Of a DNA stretch of 64,000 nucleotides, positions 28,486-37,996 are shown in pieces (position 1 is the first letter of the stretch; every line of letters begins with the position of its first letter). The stretch is taken from the NCBI GenBank assembly GCA_963702995.1, contig OY969783.1, forward strand, positions 806,001 to 870,000, written 5' to 3'. The notes under the pieces are model-generated. The model was not told the origin of the DNA. It made no database searches and worked only from the letters and a program-made list of their open reading frames with translations. Both the position numbers and the translations under genes were made by a program. Source of the stretch: MFD04580-c1 sp963702995 (GTDB lineage: Bacteria; Planctomycetota; Phycisphaerae; Tepidisphaerales; Tepidisphaeraceae).

Positions 28486-31138
28486 TCAATTCACATAACG
28501 GAACTCGTCGCTGGCATACAACGCCTGGCAGAACTGGGCCCACGCCTCGGACCGGCTCATCCCTTCGCTCACGCACCCTTGAATGTACTCCAGCGCCGCG
28601 TCGGTCATCTCCTTCGACGAGGGGTGCCCGACGGCGAGCAGGTACGCCTGCTCGACGCGCTGCGGGTCGGCCAGGGCGGTCATCTTCAATAGCCGATCGG
28701 CGAAGCGGGCGGCCTCGTATTTCACCAGCGGGCTGTTCATCCAGAAGAGCGACTGGGCCGGCGTTGTCGAAGTGGGGCGGACGGCGATCGGCTGGCCCGC
28801 GGCGTCGTTGTCGAACAGCGGGAACATCTTTCGGATTTCCCCGCCCAGCCCCAGCGGCGAGCGGCCGCTGGTCAGGACGTAGAGCGCGCGGTCCTTCGCC
28901 CGCTCCACGTTCAACGGCTGCCCGGGCTCCTGCTTCACGAGCTTGTTGGTCGTGAAGATCATGGCGTCATAGAGCGCCTCGGCCTCGAGGCGGCGAGGGG
29001 CAAAGCGGGAAAGCTCACGGTTGTCCGGGTCGGCCTGGAGGGTGCGGTCGTCGGAGCGGCCGCTCATCTGGTAGGTGTTGCTCGTCAGGATCAGCCGGTG
29101 CATCGCCTTCACCGACCCGCCCCGCTCGACGAACGTGGCGGCGAGCCACTCGAGCAGTTCCGGATGCGTCGGCGGGCTCCCGCGGCTGCCGAAGTCCGAC
29201 GGCGTATCGACGATCCCGCGGCCGAAGTGCCACTGCCAGATGCGATTGGCCATCACCCGCGGCGTCAGCGGGTTCGCCGGATCCGTCATCCAGCGCGCCA
29301 GCTCAAGCCGCCCGCTGTGGCCGGCGGGGATGGCGGGGCGGGGCAAAGCGGCGTCGAGCAGCCGCGGCGCCGCGCGGGTTCGGGGTTTTTGACACGGCAT
29401 AGACGCCGCCGCGCGGGTGAACCGGCATGTCGGCCGGTGTCGGCCGGTCCGTCACGGCGATGGTCACCGGGTAGGCGACAACGGATGCCGTAAGGCCGGC
29501 GATCTCACGCCGGATCGCCGCGGCGCGGGCGGCGTCGGCCGCGTCCAGGAATTGCTCCGCGTCGGCGATCGTCGGCCAGGGGCTGACGGGGTCGAAGACG
29601 AAATCGGCGAGGAGTCGGGAATCGAGATGTTCGGCCTGGGCGACAGTGCGAAGGATCGCGCCGGTTGAATCGTCCACGCGATAGACCCGGAAGCGATCGA
29701 TCCGGGGGAACGGCGAATCCTTGGCCGCAAGGCGAAGGAAGTTGAGCCCTTCGTGCAGGTCGAACGGTCCGATCACCGCCCAGCGCTGGTTCTCGACGCC
29801 CCAGCCGCCGGTCGGGTCAGCCAGGGCCTCCTTCACCGCCGGCAACCCGTTCACCTGGAGGGTGACCGGCGTCCGCTCGTCGGCGGAGTAGAGCGCTTCG
29901 AGCTGATATTGGCCCGTTTCGGGGACTTCGAACTTGTAGCGCACGTATTGCTCGGCCGCCACGCGCGTCTCGATAACCTGCTCGGGGTGGCCGTCGCGGG
30001 TGGCGCCTTTCAGCTCGCCGACGCGCAGGTTCTCGATGCCGTCAAAATCCTCGGCTTCGAATCGTCTTGTGAACGGGTGCGCCGTCGCCACGACCTGGGC
30101 GGCCGCCGCACGGTAACGCGGCTCATCGGCCGACCCGTCCTTCAGAAGCGCATCCCGCCGGGACCGGAGCAGGGCGTGAAGGTCAGCTTTTTTAAGGTCG
30201 ATCCGCGCCCGAAGCTGGTCGTTGGCGCGAACCTCGTCAACCGTCGCCAGCGGCCGGAGTTGCCGCGTGCGGCCGTCGCGCCAATACTGGCTGAAATCAC
30301 CGATAATTTGCGTGCTATCGAAGATCCCCGCCAGCGCGTAGTAGTCGCTCGTCGGGATCGGGTCGAACTTGTGATCGTGGCAGCGGGCGCAGCTGACCGA
30401 CAAGCCGAGGAACGCCTTGCTCGTCGTGTTGATCTGATCGTCGATAATCTCAAGCTGAAGCCGGTTGGGGTCGGTGCATTGATCGAACCAGGCGCCGATC
30501 GAGAGGAATGCCGGCGCGGTGATGCGGTCCAACTCGGCCGCCCGGTCCGCTTCCGGCGGCAGCAGGTCCCCCGCAAGCTGCTCGGTGACGAAGCGGCCGT
30601 ATGGCTTGTCGGTGTTGAACGCCCGAACGACGTAATCCCGATACGGCTGGTCGCCCGATGCATTTTTTGTCCCCGCAAAAGCAATGCGGCCGGGGACGTA
30701 GCGGGCCACGTCCAGCCAGTGCCGGCCCCAATGCTCCCCATAGTGCGGCGAGGCAAGAAACCGATCGACCCGCTTCGGCCAGGCGTCGGCGGACGTATCG
30801 GCGAGAAATTCACGGACCTCCGCCGGCGTGGGCGGCAGGCCGGTGAGATCGAACGAGAGGCGGCGGATCAGCGTCGCCCGATCGGCCGCCGGCGCGGGCG
30901 TGAGGTGCCTGGCCTCAAGCCGCGCAAGCACATAGGCGTCAATCGGGTTCTTGACCCAGTCCGGTCCCCGGACGGCCGGCGGAGCGGGCTTGTGAATCGG
31001 CTGGAACGACCAGAAACGGTTCCACGTCTTCCAATCGTATGCGTTCGCATCAACATCGGCGGAAGCAGCGCGCGCGCCCGCTCCACCCGTGAGCCCGCCC
31101 ACAAGAACCAGGACAATAAACAACTTTCGAAGAGACAC
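28486..31138 (-). CDS. DUF1549-DUF1553 secreted protein with internal carbohydrate-binding-like domain (one frameshift)
   Basis: It has a signal peptide (MSLRKLFIVLVLVGGLTGG). DUF1549 follows (KNPIDAYVLARLEARHLTPA, DLTGLPPTPAEVREFL, HWGRHWLDVARY, SVSCARCHDHKFDPIPTSDY). A beta-rich insert at about residues 375-490 (FEAEDFDGIENLRV, VRYKFEVPETGQYQLEALYS, FDLHEGLNFLRL) resembles a CBM6/PA14-type sugar-binding module. After a frame break in the GC-rich stretch at about 29365-29385, DUF1553 completes the protein (LELARWMTDPANPLTPRVMA, NRIWQWHFGRGIVDTPSDFG, RLLKMTALADPQRVEQAYLL). Unlike its neighbour it lacks the PSCyt1 domain. It is first in the three-gene minus-strand cluster. Attachment to extracellular polysaccharide is inference. 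Confidence 0.85.
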
Positions 31139-31275
31139 TTATCACACTCAAAAAGGCGATGCGGGGCGCGGGGCCTCGTCTTCCGTCAGGAGATGGAAGA
31201 TCGGCCCGCGCTTTATACGGCCACGGTCCCAGGATGTTTCCCTGATCTGAGGCGTGATGCGACGCGGGGACTTGG

Positions 31276-32705
31276 TCAAACGACGGGGCCGACGCTTTTT
31301 TCCCGCCTTGGCGTCGCCGCCCTGGCGTCTTGGCGCTCACCCCTCCTCAGGGAGAGTGATGAACGCCAAGACGCCGAGGACGCCGAGGGAAGAACGCCAA
31401 GACATGCTGAGATGGCTGTTGCGTGATTGGTTTCTGCGGTGTGTTCAGACGTGGACTTGCCACAAAGGATTCTCGCGTCCGGGTGACGGGGGGTCGCCGA
31501 GATCGGCTCCGGTCCGCCGTCGAGACGTGGCAATCCTTCCCTCCAAGGTGAGCCCGCTTGGCGCGCGGAGCTTTCACCGGCCACATACAACTTTTGAGTG
31601 ATCTCGGGGTTGAACATGCCGGTGACCGGGTTTGGGTCCGGGCCGGCGTCGATGTCGCTTGGGATGGCGATGTACTTGAACCGGCAGGGCGGCGTGTGAC
31701 ACTCCGCCATGTGCGCTACGTTCTGCAGGCTCATCAGCACGAGCGAGTCGGTGTAGAGTTCGAGGCTGCGGACACCGATGTGCAGCAGGTCGTCCGCGAC
31801 CGGACGGGGCGCAACGCCCAGCTTTCCGTTCACGATCGCGTAGACCGTCGGGGGCTCAGCGGGGCGATCGGTGTCGGTCGGACCCTCCGTGTCGGAGTGA
31901 CCGAGCATCTCCGGCCGCAGGAAGATCGCCTCGCGTATGCCCGCGTCCACTTGCAGATCGCCGTCAATCTCGATCGGCGGGAACATCAGCGGGATAGCGG
32001 CGGCGGCCAGAAGAATACGGCGGTAGCGTTCTAAGACGGCGTCCGTGATATCCGGGGTCGAGTCGGCGGCGATCTTGCTCAGCGGCCAGATGATCATCTG
32101 GCCCTCGTCCAGCCCGACCGTCGCCACGTACAGTCGCCTTCCCTCCCTGTGGGCGGCCGCCACGCGGTACAGCGTCTCCCGGGTGATGTACCCCGCGATC
32201 AGCCGCCGAAGCGGGGCAGTCTCGAAGAGTGAGTCGGGCGGGCCGGGCGTGAAGGGGCCGTCGTAGACATCGCGATCGTGAATCGTCGTATAGATCCTTC
32301 GCAGCGTCTGATCGTCGTCGGCCGTTCCGAGGAACGCCGCCGTTGCCATCAGCGCGCCCGTGCTGACGCCCGTTACGACGTCAAACACCGGCCGCCGCCC
32401 CGACGGCGCGTCGCGCCACCCATTGAGAAACCCGCAGCCATAAGCGCCCCGCGCATCGCCCCCCGACAACGCCAGCACATTACGCGGGCGCCCGCCGCTC
32501 GCAGCGAACGCGGTCGCCAGGTCCGTGAACAACTCGCGATCGCGCGTCGCCGCGAGTTGGCGCGTGAGGCCCGCGCCTCGCCCGGCGACAGATCGGCAAA
32601 ACGAGAATCGGGTCGTGCGGCGCAGCCGAAATGCGGGATACAGGTGAACAGGGCGATGCCAAGGCTGATGCGGATCGCGTCGATTCGACATCGCAGAGGG
32701 TTCAT
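31276..32705 (-). CDS. Patatin-like phospholipase lipoprotein (one frameshift, repeat-derived C-terminus)
   Basis: Patatins are Ser-Asp dyad lipid acyl hydrolases. The glycine-rich oxyanion motif is NVLALSGGDARGAYGCGF, the nucleophile elbow FDVVTGVSTGAL (GVSTG), and the Asp lies in EIDGDLQVDAGI. The start chosen at 32705 gives MNPLRCRIDAIRISLGIALF followed by a lipobox-like HFGC, so the protein is probably lipid-anchored. This leader is in a different frame from the core, with the break at about 32565-32580. At the other end the frame continues through the CGCCAAG repeat (31304-31403), so the last 30 or so residues are repeat-encoded and the native C-terminus is uncertain. It is separated from the DUF1549 gene by about 140 bases. 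Confidence 0.8.
31304..31403. repeat. CGCCAAG palindromic element, copy 1
   Basis: The left arm (31304-31339) repeats the unit CTTGGCGTC with variations; the right arm (31358-31403) has the inverse, GAACGCCAAGACGCCGAGGA then CGCCGAGGGAAGAACGCCAAG. The loop is about 18 bases. Copy 2 at 45299-45412 shares both arms and the trailing AGACATGCTGA/AGAGATGCTGG. The patatin reading frame runs into this element before it stops. Confidence 0.8.
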
Positions 32706-32855
32706 ATGCCGTTCCCGTTGAAATCTCACGCATGTCGTTTCGTCACCGGCGATGATTCTGACAAACGGTGGGGCCGGCGGCAAAGGGCTTTCAGGATTTC
32801 TCGACGGGCGATGTCGCGGAAGCTCGACAAAACAGTCGCTCCGATCCGAAAGGGC

Positions 32856-33489
32856 TTACAGTTTCGGCCTTGCCGCGGCCGCCGGCATTTGGACGGCCGC
32901 CGAGCCCACGATCTTCAACTCCTCGCCGACGGAGACCGTATTGCCTTTATGACCGGCGGCGAGGCGGGTGTTGGTGGCCAGGCGGTAGAAGTGGTTGAAC
33001 CGGGAGACGTCAGCCCATCGCGGCAGATGGCGGCGGCGGAGCTCGGCAAACTGTTTGTTGAACGCGGCGCCGGTTTCGCCGGTCCACGGGTTGCGCTCGG
33101 GCACGACGCATCGCTGGCAGGGGTTGACGCCTTCGAAGACGACATCGCCCACCTTGAACGGGATGAACGTGCCGGCCGGGCCGTAGAGGCGGTCTTCCCA
33201 GAAGGGAGGGACGCCATCGACTTCCAGGTTCGCGCGGAAGCGGGCGCGAGTTTCGTCGAGCGCCAGGCCGAACCAGCCGGCCACTTCGGCGAGGGTGGCG
33301 GTGCTGATGATTGTCGGGCCGGGCGAGTCCAGGTCGTCGGGGGAAGCCGACGGCCGCGTCTTCGCGGATCGTGACCGGGACGCCGAAGAATCCGGCCAGC
33401 CACTGTTGCAACGGCTCGCGGCCGGCGTCGATGTGGAACGATTGCGTGCGGCCGCCTTCGGTCGTGAGGGTCATGTGCCCCTTTGGCAA
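32856..33489 (-). CDS. MOSC-domain protein, 5'-truncated and frameshifted
   Basis: MOSC domains are sulfur-carrier or molybdenum-cofactor-handling modules. The C-terminal half is diagnostic: ANLEVDGVPPFWEDRLYG, FKVGDVVFEGVNPCQRCVVP with the conserved Cys, and FNHFYRLATNTRL. The first part (TEGGRTQSFHIDAGREPLQQ, FFGVPVTIREDAAVGFP) is in a second frame joined at about 33340-33350. Roughly 90 residues of the usual N-terminal beta-barrel are missing: the next gene's coding end lies only 70 bases upstream, and no matching coding sequence is found in that gap. It may be a remnant rather than a working gene. Confidence 0.7.
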
Positions 33490-33558
33490 CGTCGTTGCCA
33501 GCGGGGCACAATGAGGTGGATCGGAGATTTTCGTCGAAGCCCGTAGAAGGGCGGCCCG

Positions 33559-35606
33559 TCAGCGTGCCGCCGCCAGGACAGGCGTTTTGGCCGCGGCGGG
33601 GGCGGCGACGGCCGGAGCGACGGCGGGCGACACGTCAGCCACCGGGCGGGGCGGCGCTGCCTTGGGGGTGGGCACCCACTGCACAAACCCCTCGATCGCC
33701 TCGTACTCCGCGAGGCCCAGGCGGTCGTAGACCTTGGCCGTCTGGCGGTTGCGGTCCTCGGCGCGCTGCCAGAACTCGCGCTGGTCGGTGCCGGGGAACA
33801 TGGCGCGGTCCTTCTGCGACTGGTGCTTGAAGATCGCGCTGCGCTTGCGGAGCAATTCAGGCGGGCTTAGGGGGACGGCCATCTCGATCCGATCGGGCTC
33901 CCACTCCTGCCATGCGCCGCGGTAGAGCCAGAGCTCGCATGCGGTGTACCAGTCTTCTTCCATCACCCGCTCAACCGCCTCGAAGATCGCCGCCAGGCAG
34001 GTGCGGTGGGTGCCGTGGGGGTCGGACAGGTCGCCGGCGGCATAGATCTGATGCGGCTTGAGCTTGCGGAGCAGGTCCGCCACGATTCGGACGTCCTCTT
34101 CCCCGAGGGGCTTCTTGCGCACTTTGCCGGTCTCGTAGAAGGGCATGTCGAGAAAGTGGAGGCAGTCAACCGGGACGCCGCATTCGCGGCCGGCGGCGCG
34201 GGCCTCGCCCCGGCGGATCAGCCCCTTGATCTTCTGCACCTCGGCCGCGTCGGCGGCGCCAGAGCTCTTCTCGGCCAGCGTCCGCTCGATCCGGGCCATG
34301 ATCTCATCGGCCACGCCGCCGCCGATGCCAAACGCGCGGTTGAACTCCGACGCGAAGTCGGCGAAGCGCGTCACGTCCCCGTCAAACACGGCGATGTTCC
34401 CCGAGGTCTGGTAGGCGACATGCACCTGATGCCCCTGGTCCACCAGACGGATGAGCGTGCCGCCCATCGAGATCACGTCGTCATCGGGGTGGGGGGAAAA
34501 GATCAGCACGCGCTTGGGGAAGACGGCGTCGTGCGGGCGGGTGATGTCGCCGGGGCGCTTCATTTCGTGTGGCTTCCCGCCGGGCCAGCCGGTGATCGTC
34601 TCCTGCATCGCGCGGAAGACGGCGACGTTGATCGTATAGGCCGAGCCCTGCGTGGCGAGCAGGTCCTGGAGGCCTCCTTCGTTGTAATCCTCATCCGTGA
34701 GCTTGAGGATCGGCTTGTCGAGCTTGCGGGCCAGCCAGATCACGGCCTTGCGGACGGCCGTCTCGGTCCAGGCGGAGCGCGGCGTGGGCCCAGGAGCCAG
34801 GGGCTCTTGAAGCGGGTCAACTCGGCGGCGGCCGCCGAGTCCAGCATGATCGACGCGTTGGGGTGCTCCTGGAGGAAGCTCGCCGCCACCGACGCCGTGA
34901 CCGGCCCCTCCACCGCCTGCGCAACGACCGGCGCCTTGTGCTCGCCGAACGCGATCAGGATGACCCGCCGGGCCGTGAGGATCGTGCCGACGCCCATGGT
35001 GATCGCGCGTCGCGGCACGTGCTCTTCGCCGAAAAAGTCGCTTGCGGCGTCCATGCGGGTCACGCGGTCGAGCGTGATCAGCCGCGTGCGGCTGTCGCGC
35101 GACGAGCCGGGCTCGTTGAAGCCGATATGGCCGGTTCGCCCGATGCCCAGGAGCTGAAGATCCAGGCCGCCGGCGCGCTGGATGCGACGCTCGTACTCCT
35201 CGCAGTAGTCGCCAACGGTATCAAGCGGGACGGTGCCGTCGGGGACGGCGGCGTTCTCGGGGCGGAGGTCCACGTGGTCGAACAGGTGCTCCTGCATGAA
35301 GCGGCGGTAGCTCTGCAGGTCGGCCGGCCGCATGGGGAAATACTCGTCCAGGTTGAAGGTCATCACGTTGCCGAAGCTCAGGCCTTCCTCGCGGTGGAGG
35401 CGAACCAGCTCTTCATACACGCCGGTGGGGGTTGACCCGGTGGCCAGCCCGAGCACGGCCATTTCGCCTCGGGCCGCCTTCAACTGGATCAGCGCGGCGA
35501 TCTCGCCGGCGACGGCGACGCTTACCTGGCGGGCGTCGGCAAGGACGCGCGTGGGGATCTTCTCCGTCTTTCCCCCGCGTTCCACGTGGCTCGAATGCGT
35601 GCTCAT
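33559..35606 (-). CDS. nagB: Glucosamine-6-phosphate deaminase fused to a PIG-L/LmbE-like domain (one frameshift)
   Basis: Residues 1-285 are NagB, which converts glucosamine 6-phosphate to fructose 6-phosphate and ammonia. Visible motifs are LGLATGSTPTGVYEELV, TFNLDEYFPM and LLGIGRTGHIGFNEPGSS. Residues 290-660 contain a PIG-L deacetylase-type domain: FSPHPDDDVISMGGTL with its zinc-binding HPDD, CLHFLDMPFYETG, and DLSDPHGTHRTCLAAI. The frame breaks at GGGCCC near 34788-34793; one extra base joins SPWLLGP to TPRSAWTETAVRK. NagB with this C-terminal extension is known in Bacteroidetes and planctomycetes. A Pro/Ala-rich tail ends the protein. The ATG at 35606 is the NagB start. It is divergent from a ROK repressor and shares its operator region. 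Confidence 0.9.
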
Positions 35607-35681
35607 CGTCGTATCTCCGTTGATTCGATGCGCCTCGCCCGCGCGAGCGGCGCGGCCGGGCGCACCGCGGGGCAACCGCGA

Positions 35682-35719
35682 CTTGACACTTTTTACAAGC
35701 TGGTGTAATAAGTGTCAAG
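35682..35719. promoter_or_regulatory. Divergent promoter pair under a 10-bp operator dyad (nagB / ROK repressor)
   Basis: CTTGACACTT (35682-35691) and AAGTGTCAAG (35710-35719) are a perfect inverted repeat with an 18-base spacer. The plus-strand promoter is TTGACA (35683-35688), 17 bases, TAATAA (35706-35711). The minus-strand promoter is TTGACA (35713-35718 inverse), 17 bases, TAAAAA (35690-35695 inverse). Each half-site covers one promoter's -35 and abuts or overlaps the other's -10. A dimeric repressor binding here would close both promoters at once. Confidence 0.85.
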
Positions 35720-35754
35720 CGATTTTGTATTGATGTGCCTGAAGGAAGTGCGCG

Positions 35755-37016
35755 ATGGTGGACGGCCGCGAGAAAGACCTGCTTCGCCAGTTGTGGGCGA
35801 AGGGCCCGTTAAGCCGATGGGAGTTGCACGAGCGGACGGGCCTTCACCCCAACGCCGTGGGGACAGCCATCGGGGCATTGGTGGAAGAGGGGCTTCTGCG
35901 AGAGGGGGCCGCCGCCAAGTCGGCCGGCGGGCGGCCGCGCGTCCCGCTGGAAATCGACCCGAGCGCCCGGCATGTGGTCGGCCTCTCGATCGCGCCGGGG
36001 CGGGTGGAGGCTGGCCGGCTGAACCTCCGGGCGCGCTGCTCGGCGAGCCGATCGCCCGCGATGTGGCCGACCCGCGCCGCATCATCAGCTCGGCGGCCGC
36101 GGCCCTGCGAAGGCTCGTTTCGGCCCAGACTCTCTCCGTCGGGGTCAGCGTCACCGGCTTTATCGACCCCGTTGCCCGGACGATCCTTTTCAGTTCCGCC
36201 CTTCCAGGGCTGGGGAACGTCAGCCTGGCGCCGCTCTTTAAAGCGGCGGCGCTGGACGACGTGGCGACGGGACCGCGGCCGGTCGTGGTCGAGAACGACA
36301 TGCACGCGCTCGCGGCCCGCTGGCTCCTGACGCACCGATCGCAGTCGAACCAGGACGTGCTGATGGTCAGCATCGGCGACGGCCGCCTCGGCGCGGCGAT
36401 GCTGATCGACGGCCGCCCCAATCGCGGGTGCGCCATCGCCGGCAATGAGCTGGGCCATGCCCGGTTCTTCGTCGAGACCGACCGCTGCTTCTGCGGCCAT
36501 GTCGGCTGCCTCGAACAGATCTGCTCGACGGCGTTCCTCAACCGGCGCGACGCGGCATCGGGCCGCCAAGTCGCGCCATGGACGCTGATGGAGCGGGCAT
36601 CCCGGTTCACCGGGCCAATCGCCTCGAAGCCGATCGACCGCAAGGGGAAGCCGGCTCAAAAGCTCGTTCAAAACGCAGGATCGAACGGGCATGGCCTAAC
36701 CGACGGCGTTGACGCCGGCCTGATCGACCTCACCCAATACCTTTCCATGGGCATTGCGAATGCAGTGAACCTGGTTCGGCCCGATCGGCTGGTGCTGGTG
36801 AGCGAACTGACGCGATATCAGGGGTTCCATGCGCTGCTGGAGCGGTCGATCCGCTCGGCGCTGCTCAACGTGCTGGCCGACCGCGTCCAGATCGACGCCT
36901 GGGACCAGCCGCTCTCCCATGCCTGCGAGAGCGCCGCCTGGCTGGCGCTGGCGAACCTGTATATCGAAGGGTGGGACCACACACGGACGGCGGCTCGTTC
37001 CGGCCGGAACGAATGA
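35755..37016 (+). CDS. ROK-family transcriptional repressor, NagC-like (one frameshift)
   Basis: The N-terminus is a winged helix-turn-helix: LLRQLWAKGPLSRWELHERT, GLHPNAVGTAIGALVEEGLL and the AGGRPRVPLEI wing. A ROK sugar-binding domain follows: GVSVTGFIDP, VVVENDMHALAARWL, GCAIAGNELGHARFF and the zinc motif CFCGHVGCLEQIC. The frames join at about 36005-36030; one missing base accounts for the break. GAAGGAAG precedes the ATG at 35755 by a few bases. The gene faces nagB across the dyad at 35682-35719, so autoregulation plus repression of nagB, relieved by an amino-sugar phosphate, is the natural inference. It is not proven which sugar binds. Confidence 0.85.
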
Positions 37017-37087
37017 CCAAGCGCTCTGTTAGCGTCTCCGTGCTCCCCGGTTTCGGGTTTCTCTTTGCAAGGCCCGCAGGAGGATCA

Positions 37088-37960
37088 ATGAATCGCCCCA
37101 CACATCTGATGACCCTGATTCTGCTTGCCGCGTGGCCCGTGGCCGCGCTCGCGTCCGATGCGCCGCCACCCGCGCCGCCGCGAGCCGCCCGATCCGTCCA
37201 TCTGCACTACTCCGCGCCCGAAGCGTCGCTGTTCTATAACGAGGCCACCGTCGAACAGTCGCAGCGCGGCTCCTACTTTTGCGCCGCCGGCTTCGGGCAC
37301 GGCTACTTCGGCATTCAGGAGCAGGCGAACGGGCGGAAGGTGGTCATCTTCTCCGTCTGGGAGCCCGGCACCGAGCAGAAGCCGGGGGAGGTCCCTGAAG
37401 ACCGCCGCGTCGAGATGCTTTACCAGGGCGATGGCGTTCGGATCGGCCGCTTCGGCGGCGAGGGGACCGGGGGGCAAAGCTTCCTCGACTACCCATGGAA
37501 AACCGGCGAGACGTGCCGCTTCCTCCTCCAGGCCACGGTCGAGGGCCAGAAGACTTCGTACGCCGCCTGGTTCTTCCGGAACGACACGAATCGATGGGCC
37601 CACATCGCGACGTTCCGGACGCTGGCGAACGGGGACGCACTGAAGGGCTTCTACTCGTTCGTTGAAGACTTCCGCCGCGACGGCAAGAGCCCAAATGAGC
37701 AACGCCTCGCCCACTATGGCAACGGCTGGGTCAGGACGAGCAAGGGCGACAGCTGGGTCAGCCTGACCCGGGCCACCTTCACCGGCGACAAGACGCCCCT
37801 TAACAACGTGGACGCCGGCGTGAACGACGGCAGCTTTTATCTGGCGACCGGCGGTCAAACCCAGTCCACGCGGCCGCTCGGGTCGATCGTGGAGCGGCCT
37901 CCCACCGGCGTGACCCTCCCTGATCTGACAGCCCCCGCCGAAGCCAAGCCAGCGCGATGA
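37088..37960 (+). CDS. Secreted DUF3472 protein
   Basis: A 290-residue protein with a Sec signal peptide (MNRPTHLMTLILLAAWPVAA, cleavage near ALA-SD). The mature part matches DUF3472: SVHLHYSAPEASLFYNEATV, SYFCAAGFGHGYFGIQEQ, VIFSVWEPG and FLDYPWKTGETCRFLL, with a beta-sandwich look. In some bacteria the domain is attached to carbohydrate-active modules, so sugar binding is a reasonable guess, but nothing in the sequence shows catalysis. It starts 70 bases after the ROK gene on the same strand and may be co-transcribed. The ATG at 37088 follows AGGAGGATCA, an excellent ribosome binding site. Confidence 0.82.
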   Translation: MNRPTHLMTLILLAAWPVAALASDAPPPAPPRAARSVHLHYSAPEASLFYNEATVEQSQRGSYFCAAGFGHGYFGIQEQANGRKVVIFSVWEPGTEQKPGEVPEDRRVEMLYQGDGVRIGRFGGEGTGGQSFLDYPWKTGETCRFLLQATVEGQKTSYAAWFFRNDTNRWAHIATFRTLANGDALKGFYSFVEDFRRDGKSPNEQRLAHYGNGWVRTSKGDSWVSLTRATFTGDKTPLNNVDAGVNDGSFYLATGGQTQSTRPLGSIVERPPTGVTLPDLTAPAEAKPAR

Positions 37961-37996
37961 GATGCGGCCACGGTCAATGCGCGAATCGAGGGAACG

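Noticed and set aside
26111..28498. A 795-codon plus-strand open frame
   Set aside because: It is antisense to the DUF1501 and PSCyt1 genes, both of which have clear domain motifs; this frame has none.
23995..31138. Respiratory cytochrome operon
   Set aside because: The CxxCH motifs belong to PSCyt1 and DUF1549 domains paired with DUF1501, a distinct planctomycete family set, with no oxidase subunits present.
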